IMG/VR virus record: IMGVR_UViG_3300025168_000532
Location: 1-27,207 of that record
Reading direction: 5' to 3' (one strand)
Source: a virus
Length of the DNA: 27,207 bases
Positions 1-9,300 of the stretch are shown one piece after another. The notes under the pieces were generated by a model that saw only the letters and a program-made list of their open reading frames with translations, searched no databases and was not told the DNA's origin. Positions within the stretch are counted from its first letter, which is position 1, and each line of letters opens with the position of its first letter. Position numbers and translations under genes: made by a program.

Positions 1-156
1 CAAACTAAACAAAGAAAAGTAATGCCAGAGACATTCAGAGTTTATCCTATCTTTAGAGATGAACATGGTGAAGACCCCAGAGTGGGTGAGGCAATCGATA
101 TGTCTCTGCAAGAAGCTAAGGTAATCCTACCGAAGCAGTACTTCCATGAAACTTAA
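1..156 (+). CDS. Small unknown phage protein, possibly 5'-partial
   Basis: I do not recognise this protein. An ATG at 22 begins a 44-residue product (starts MPETFRVYPIF, ends KQYFHET) with the stop at 154-156. The frame stays open upstream of that ATG to the window edge (about seven more codons), so this may be the 3' end of a longer gene. The short form is acidic and mixed, with no membrane segment or motif. Its last 11 bases overlap the start of the next gene, an arrangement common in coupled phage genes and the main reason for believing it is real. No strong ribosome binding site precedes the ATG at 22. Confidence 0.45.
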   Translation, partial: QTKQRKVMPETFRVYPIFRDEHGEDPRVGEAIDMSLQEAKVILPKQYFHET

Positions 157-373
157 AAACTATATTAAGACTGATAATGATAGTGAATACGAATGGATCG
201 CAATGCTTAACAAAGACAACTCATATGAGATCGTTGGCAGTGTTAAGGGATCTAGAGTATTACTATATCGTGGCGAAGGTAAACAAACTAGCTTGAGTTA
301 CTTCAAGCATCTGGCTCACAAGCACGGATCTATTTCCGCAACGATACCTTTCAGCAGTTTAGCAATAGCTTAA
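146..373 (+). CDS. Small unknown phage protein, 75 aa
   Basis: Product unrecognised. The 75-residue soluble protein begins MKLKNYIKTDNDSEYEW and looks like a small mixed alpha/beta domain with alternating charged and hydrophobic residues. It has no signal peptide, membrane segment or cysteine cluster. It starts inside the last codons of the preceding small ORF (11-base overlap) and its stop codon overlaps the stop of the giant minus-strand gene by four bases, so the two transcription units converge here with no room for a terminator. The gene assignment rests on the tight packing and lack of a better ORF here. Function is unknown. Confidence 0.5.
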   Translation: MKLKNYIKTDNDSEYEWIAMLNKDNSYEIVGSVKGSRVLLYRGEGKQTSLSYFKHLAHKHGSISATIPFSSLAIA

Positions 374-3300
374 TAATCAGCGTGATCAAAATACTGTGGG
401 TAGTTTTTAAATACACTATCCAATAGTTTTAATCTCCGTAAGTACTGAGCTTCCTGCTTTTCATCATAGCGTTCTCTTAACTTTTTCTTGAGTCCTTTAT
501 GAGTTTCAGCAGGTGTCTCTGTTCTACCTGCCATGATTGTTTTGTACCTACGCTTACCGAACTGAGAACTCTTTACCAAAGAGGACATCTGTTGATCTGT
601 CATACCCGACATAGCTTGTAAATGTTTTAGGGTATGTGCTACTTCTTTATCTAAACGAATCCTATGATCTATTTCTTTATGGACAAGTTCCTTAACGTCA
701 TCGTCACCCATAGGGGCTCGTCCTAATACAGCATTCTTCCTGAGTGATAACTCTTGAGTCTCCCTCCTTATATCATATAGATATCTCCGTATGTTATTTG
801 ATAGGTCTAACGTAAATTCTTTGGCAGGTAGTATTTCTTTACCCATCCTAAGTAAAGCATCTTCCAGTTGGTTAGTTCCCATAAGGGTAGCTGCTTCTGA
901 TATAGCTCTGAAAGTCCTTGGTTCAAATGCTTCTTTCCATAAGAAGCTTAATCCTTTAGCAAAAGAATCTTCGGCTGTATCTCTTTCCAACCAGATCTTC
1001 TTATCTGTTTGTGGATCTCTATTATTTAGTAGGCTAGTAAATGCTCCTGCAAATATTTGTTGATCTAAAAATTCATCAGCAAATAAAGTCTTTGCAAAGG
1101 TTGCCCCCATAGAAGCAGCACTCTCTCCCTGTAATCCTTTCTCTAATGATCTAAGGAAAGGATCAACTATCAAAGAGTATGGATTGATGTACGTCATATC
1201 AATGGAACGATATTCACCATCCCTTTTATATAAATAGTAGGTATGTTTTCTTAGATAAGAAACCAGTGTCCTCCTTAATGCTTCATCTTCATCATCGCTG
1301 ATATCAGATAGCATCCGCACCACAACAGGCAAGAAGGCAGATGCTCCTACAATCGTACCGAAGTTACCTGCTAGTCTTTTGAAACCTCTCTTTCTTATGA
1401 CAGGGTTAGTATCATTTATCTCGTTGTATATTAACTTAATAGAATTAACTGTGATTCTAATTAACTCACCTTTGAATCGAATGAATGGTGCTAACATTAA
1501 TCCATAAGGAGAAGCCGCTAATCCTTTTACAAGGGGGCTTGCTTCGCTGTATGACTGGGCAGTCCTCTTAACTTTTTCAGCAGCTAAGAACATAAGCTCT
1601 GAATCTGAAACATCATATGGATTGTTTTCCATCTTAATGTCACGAGCTTCTTTCAAAACCTTTAGTTCATTTTCAAAGTAATAAATTTTATAGAAGGAAT
1701 CCATAGTAGCTGACGCAGATTTCAGACCCTTGAATAACTTTCCAATTCCCTTGTCCTCATCTTTCAGTAATCTCCTTACTACATTCTCCTCCTTATTTAT
1801 ATCTTTATGTGCAACTAACTCTCCAGTTATTTCATCTAACTCGTTGAGCATATCTTGTGGTGCAGTGTTACCAAAGATTAATTCGTCTAGCATCTTAGGA
1901 CGGAGTTCATCTTCTAATATGCCTAACCTTTCGAGCCTTGAATAGTAAGGGTCTATCTGTTCTGGTTCCATATAACCATCAAAGAAGAATCCTCTCTTCC
2001 TTTTCATTTCTTGCCACAGAGCTTTGGACATTTTAATCGGGGCTAATATCCCCTGCGCTGGTGCAAAGAATGCCATGTTACCAATAGCGTTACGCTCGTA
2101 GAATCCTATCGAGCCTAGTGTCTTAGCTCCCATAGCAGTTCCTGTAACTATACCTGCCCACTTTGTCATAGAGTTCGATACTCTTTGTACATCTGTATTA
2201 GTTACTTGAGATACATCATTACCCAATTCTTGAAGAGCTTTAGCTAAATCTTTTTTCACATACAAATTACGAGAACCTTTAGAACTTGCATACAATTTAA
2301 ATATATCAAACTCTGGTCTAGCTCTTGTTTTAAGATCTACCCATAAGTCTTTTTGTCTTTTATTCCCATTCTTATCTACCTCTTCAACATACCTTTTTTC
2401 TGTAGGCAGGTCTTTGAGTTGAGCCTCTGTTAGTATCCAACCATTCTCTGGTTTGGTTCCGAACTCTAACATATTTCTTAAAGCAGCAAAGTTAGCTGCT
2501 AAGATACCAGTTTGTATATACGTTTTGGATACTGCATCGAAGCCAGTGGTGTCGGCTTCCTTACCCATAAAAGCAACAAGCTCTTCTGGAATGTTTGCTC
2601 TTTGTTTTAATTTCTTAGCAGATATTGTAACTGCTGTATCTTTTGATCTATCAAATGTGTTAGGTCTTATATCTGTCCCAGCCCAACCTGCTTGATCTCC
2701 CTTCATCCTAGGATCATTTGGATTATACGAATTTAAAAAGTCTATCATCATTTGTTGTATGATGGCTGACTTCCCTAACATAGCTGGGTTATCTTTTACT
2801 TTATTTTCTCCCGCATACAACTCTGCTAGGGCTAAATCTTCAGCTTGCTTTTGAGTCTCTAAACCTTCTGCTGGTAAGGATATACCTTCAGGTAATTTAA
2901 AGTCTGTCGTATCTTTCTGTAAAAGAATCTGCCCTGCCCTTTCATTAATATAAATCTTTTTAAAGAACTTATAGGCATCCTCTCTTACCTCGCCATACAA
3001 AGGATCTTGCATTACTCTGGTAATATAGTCGGGCTCTGTGAATAATCTGTATGACGTAGTTATATAGACCTCCAAGTTGTTATCAATAGTAGCATTCAGT
3101 TTTGTATCTCCTGAATCAGTTAATGCTTTTTCCTGTATGGACTTAGACATCGCATCTACTTTTGCACGTAGTGCGTACAGGTGATTCGCTATTTCCCCTT
3201 TGGGAGTTCCATCTTCATTGAATCCTCCTAATTTTTCTATAGCATCATGTCTTCTCTTCGTAGCTTCTATCTTTTGTTTGGCATATGCTTTGTTATAAAC

Positions 3301-6300
3301 TTCTGTTCTCCTTGCATCTAGTGCATCTTTAGATCTAATGAAAGTATTATTGATCGCTTGTTCAGCAGCATTAGCTGCTGCTCTATCCATATTAGTTTCT
3401 TTTTCAGTTAGTTTTAAGTTACCAATCTGAGCCTGTCTCTCTATCTCTAATTCATCGAAAGCCTCACCGAATATTTTTTCGATAGCCCGTTTAGTATCTT
3501 TGTGTAACCTTAACCCGTTACCATCTCCCGTAATGTCTTTGAATAACTGAACAGGTGCATCTCCATCGGGGTACTCTTTGTTTACAAGATACCTCAAAGT
3601 CAGTTGGTACTTTTTAACTTCTCTAAATACAGTGTTCCTTACATTGATTTCACTTTGATTTAATTGCCTTAGTCTTGGATCATAACTACCTACAATAGAG
3701 TTAAACCATTCTTTGATTCCTTTATACTTACCTCTGTATTCACCAGTAGTTACTATGGGTATGGTTAAAGTGTCTGCTAAGTTTCCGTGTCTTATAAATA
3801 TAGGGTCGGCTCCTACACCAGAAGATAGTAGTGTACCTTCTATAGCTTCTTCCCTAACACCTTTAGTATCCAGCGCATTCTGTAATGTGTTTAGAGTTTG
3901 CAACGGATTCTCTGGGTCGAAGTCAACTGCACCCTGAGTCTTGTACCCTGCACCCATAGCATTGTACGTAGAATGGATTCTATTTAATGCTGCTGATACG
4001 TATGGGTTACTTGTATCTCTTGAGAAGAAACCAAACAGTTTATTGAAATAAGATTTAAGATACTTTTTAAATGAACCAAGAACAAAGGCAGCATCAGAAG
4101 ATTCCCCACCGATTCGAGCTTCTCGCTCCATATCTTGGGCAACTTCCTCTGTGGTAGACCCATCAATAATCCTTTGGAGTTTCATTCTAAGGAACTCATG
4201 TCCTAGAATAAACTTTTCTTTATTAACAGTAGCTGCATCATCACTCTGTAGTCTAAAATAAGAGTCAGTACTTTCATCTCTACTGTAATAACTCTTTCTT
4301 GTATTTTCTTTTTCTGTCTCAGATAAGGAGTTCCATATTTTTTGAACTTCTCCCTCTTCTAATTCATAGATAGCAGCAGCGTGTATTATTTCTTCTGACA
4401 CACCAGCTCTAATCATAGCCCTCCTATTCAAAGGAGATGCTCTACGTACTACCGAATCCAACCGATAAGGGTTAATTAATACAACAGTCTGATTATTAAT
4501 CTTAGCTAATGAAAATGCTTTTCCTTGTTTAAATTTTCTGTCCTGATCCGAAGACATTATCTTAAAGGGCAGTCCAAAAGAATTGGTTGTTATAGCAGCT
4601 TCGACTAAATCATTTCTTACTTCTTCTATATAGTCCTCCTCGATCCTTTCATTTATCTCTGTTACAGCTTCCTCTATAGCATTAGTTTGATTACTATCTA
4701 AGGTAACTCCTTCTTTTAGTTTACCCTTTCCGAGAGTTAGTTCATCAAACTCTTTGAGATCATACCTTGCATCGGCAGCTTTTTTACTAAGATCTCTGTA
4801 TGTAGAATAATTATCTAGTAGTATTTTTTTATTTATATCTTCATCACTATTCTGTTGAGTGTACTCAAGTTGATCTAGAGCATTCTTGAAAGTACTAGCT
4901 TTAGAAGCTAATGGTGTTAACTCGTTATCTAATTCTTTACGCTTAGTGTCGAGGTTAGTTGTAGACTGTTTCTGTTCTAGCAACTTTACTATTGCAAATT
5001 TTATACCATCTAATTCCTTAGATTTTTCTAATCGTTCAGCTTCGACCTTGTCGTATTCCTTTCTCGTATCCTTTATTAAATTAGGAATCTGAGATCTTCT
5101 AACTTGTGTTGTTCTATTATTAACCTGAAGGTTACCCCCTTCATTTTTTACTACCTCATACTCAATGGTTACAATAGAGTCCCCATCTTCCAGAGGGATC
5201 TCTGCATTTTCTGGTACGAACTTACCTGTTAGTTGCCCATTTATTTCAACCCTTTTGTATCCCCTTGCTATTAGGTACTGTTCTAATTCAAGTTCCCCTT
5301 TGTTATATTTTTTTGTGTTACCAAGATGTTCTTTTGTGTCTGCAATAAAAGAAGCTCCTGAGTTTATTGCAGTTACCAAATTTTGATATTCCCCTCTTGG
5401 TTGCCACTTTGCAGGATCTGGTTCTGTATCAGAGTTAAGAAAAGGTTTTAATCTGTCGCCTTCTACTTTAGTAGAAGTAGCACGTTTACCCGTTGCCCTT
5501 GCAAACTTACCTTTGACTACTGTACGTTTATTAAAAGCTCCGTTCGCTGCTAACATGACTACATCATCAGACGAATAGATACCTGTGTTAGCTTTACCAA
5601 CAGACCCCCACGCAAGTTTATATCTTAATGAAGATGATTTATGATTAGGTCTTTCTATACCATCTCCAATAAACTGAGTAGCTATAGCTACTTTATCGAG
5701 TTCTTTTCCTGTATACTTATTAGCAGCTAAATTTTTGTTAACTCTCTTTATTTCCTCAGTGACCTTATTCCGCATTTCAACAAGCTCCTCTTCCGACACC
5801 CCTTGCCTGTTCTCTAATTCCTTGTACTTGTTTAATGCCAGAACAGCATCTTCAGAAAGCTTTATTTGTGAATCATTCAGAGTTTTCCTTGTTGAAGCTC
5901 TCCATGTTTCTAACTCTTGTTTTTCTTCGTATAAATATTGTTCTCGTTCTTGTTTAGTAGAGGAAGATGTTGGATCGTTTAGATCATTTAATGCATAATC
6001 AACATAAGATTTAAGCTCTTCAAATTCTTCCTTCCTTTCTTTTGTTGCTTCTAATCTCCTCTCTGCTTTCTGAGGATTAAGTGACGCATCTAGATTGGCG
6101 TTATAAAATTCTGATGTATCTATTGCTTCAAAGTTTGGAAAGTTTAACCTTTCATAAAACCCATTAAAGTTTTCTATCCTTCGTTGGGTAAGTAGTACTT
6201 GATCAGTCGCTTGAGTTATTTGAAATATTAACTCTGCTTCAGTTTCTTGTATCTCTCTGGCTCTATCAGATAATTCACCACTAGCGAAATTACTTTTCAC

Positions 6301-9300
6301 CTTTGACAGTTCAAGCTCAAGTTCTTTTACAACCGCTTTACCTTCGGCAAATTCTTTTTGGAGTTGCTCTCTGTTAACTTCATAGGCTGGTCTAAGATCT
6401 TCCTTTCTAGATTCAAAACCTAAACGTAAATTATTATAACGCCCTCTAAAATCATCCATGATTTTTGAAAGCTGTTCTTGTTCAGTTCCTTCTGAGAGTG
6501 CATCAATATTTTCTTGTAACCACTCTCCTTGTAAGTAATAAGTAGTTTCCGCAAATATGTATCCTTCGTTTCTAGCTTCCTTGATAAATATGCCCCCATT
6601 CCTTGCATTCTCCTTAGAAGTTTGCAACGAGTCCGATACCACACTAGCTAATTCTGAATCTAAGAGTACGTTTTGTGGGTTAATCACTTCCATTAAAGCA
6701 AATATCCTTGCCTCTCCTAACTCCAACAAAGACTCTTCCATCCATTTGTAGATGGGTCTAGTTTCATCGTTGCTTGTTGGTTGCTTTGTAGGTGTAGGTG
6801 CTTCTACCTCTACCTCTACCTCTACCTCTACCTCTACCTCTACCTCTACCTCTGGCTCAGGCTCAGGCTCAGGCTCAGGCTCTACAGTAGGTGTGACATC
6901 TTCTAAATTAAATGCACCTTGTTCTAATTCAACATCATTAGCAATTAAGCCATCGTTTGGTATTTTAACTGGCTCATCAATCGGAGCTGGATTACTTTCC
7001 AAACCACCTAATGCTTTAAGCAAGCTATCCATTTGATCCCGAACAGATTTTATAATTGACTGACTTTCTTTATATGCTTCGGTAAGTTCAGTACCTGCCG
7101 AAGGGTCTATCAAAACAGGATCAGCATCCCAATTTTTCCCAAGATCCTTTAGTGTCTTATAATGATCTTCAGCATCTTCACGAGACACACTTACATTTAT
7201 TGTTTCTCCTCCATCAACTAGAGGAGCCTCAAAAGAATATTGTATACTATCATCTCCTATACCTAAAGGTGGTAAGTAATAGGTCGATACTCTATTAAAA
7301 GTTTTTTCATCTTGGCTCTCGGAGACTGCATTGTGTATGATCTTTAGTTCCCCTGTAACACGCTCACCAAACTTTTCTGGACTCATAGTCGAAGCTATCT
7401 CAAGAGGAGTAGGTGCTACATCTTCAACAGGTGTTGCAGCTTCAACAGGTGTTGCATCTTCAGTAGGTAAAGCTTGTGCGTCCTCTGGATTTAAGAAAGG
7501 GAGTGTATCATCTTCTATTTTTTGCTGTCTTTCTGGTACTATTTTCTCTGCTTCTAATATAGCAAGATTTACCGTACTACTTGTTGCACTAGTAGCTAGT
7601 TGTGTAACTTCATCTAAAGATTTTTTGGGTAACCTATCAGGAGCCCTTTCTACTTCTTCTTGTGGTGATGTTTGTAAAGGTCTTCCCGTATCTATCCTAT
7701 CCTGTTCATCTATATTAGTTACTGTATCTACATACTCTTGGAAACCTTCCTCTGAAATTTCTTCTCCCCGTAGTAAGCTCTTGGTCTGGTCGATAACAGC
7801 ATTTCTTGTTAAGGGAGAACTAGTAGCTTCTAACTTACTAATAAGTGTGTTAATTTCTTTTTGCCTAAATAATTCTATGTCTCCTCTAATAAAAGCATTT
7901 CTTTTTTGAGCAGCAGTACGTACTGCTGAAGCACCCTGACCTATAACACCTCCAATAGATCCCGCATATATAGCATCTGATATCCTATCTATCATAGGGG
8001 TATCTATTTTAAGGGCGGAGCTAACAATGAATGAATTAACGAACTCATCTATTCCCTCCTCTATAAATTCTTCTGTACCTGCTTTGGCATACTTACCATA
8101 CAAACTTTTAAATATACTAGGTGAAACCTCCTTCATCCTAGACTTCAAGTGATTACCAATTATCTGTTGAGTGTCTAGCTGAGATACCCTAGACCTACTT
8201 AACTTACCCAATACATAATTCATCTGCCCGAAGCTCAAGCCACCAAGTAAAACATTTTCAAAACCACCACGACCGAAGCGTGAGAATGCAGAGGTTATTA
8301 AACCTGTAGACATAGCTGCCAACATAGCGGAACCCAAAGCCTTATCATGTTTCTCTTCGTGTGTACCATCGTAGTTACTATAGATGGTTGCATAAGTAGC
8401 ACCTGCTGACCTATTAGCAGCCGTCAAAAATATACCCGATGTCATTATATTTTCTGCTGCCCTACCCCTAACAACTTTGTTGTTCACTAACTTTGTACCA
8501 ACCAAAGAGCTATAACTTTCAATAGCTTTTTGTATGCTCTTAGTACTAGCTCCCTCTTTGATATACTTAGTAGCAGATAGTCTAGCAGCAGCTTCTGCTG
8601 AAGACTCACCAAACTCTTTAACTAAAATACTACCTGTAAAACTCTTAGCTAATCCTTTAGCTGTTAACTTCGCTCCTTCTTTAGCACCTATATAACTAGC
8701 ACCTCCAACAGACATACCACGAGATATTAAAAATCCTGTAGCTGCTACGTCTACAACCATCGGAGCTATCGCTGTTGATATATCATGTACCCAACCTAAG
8801 TGATCACCAAAGATACTCGCTACTTGTCTTCTGTTCTGCCTGTCTTCTTCTTGCTCTACAAGAATGTTAATCGATGTTTCATTCTTGAGTAAGGCAGGTA
8901 ATACAAAAGCTAATCCTGTAAAAGAATCTTTTAGTGAATCGAAAAAAGAACCTATCCTGTTCTTAACCCCACTATAGTTTTTGGGGTTAGCTAAAAAACT
9001 ATCAAGTATCGCAGCTTTAGATATACCAAGCTCTTGGCTATTCAACACATGTTTCTGCCACTTCTTTTCTACAGTAGAGTCCTTGAACAACTCTTCATAA
9101 GCAGGGTAGTTTCTAGTTAAATAAGCAGTCCTACCTGCATACAGATTGTTAGCTTGTGCGGTCGTTAACTCTCCTTTTTGAGATTTTAATTCTACTGCTG
9201 TCTCAAACTGTCCTTTATTTAAAATAAGATTTATGTGGGGTACTGCAATACCAGACTTAGTTACCCGTATATTCTCATCTACCTTATCTGGGTCTGATAC

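Noticed and set aside
6752-7036. Plus-strand ORF with Ser-Thr and Ser-Gly dipeptide runs
   Set aside because: It is the antisense reading of the hexanucleotide repeat in the giant gene, without a ribosome binding site or neighbours on that strand.
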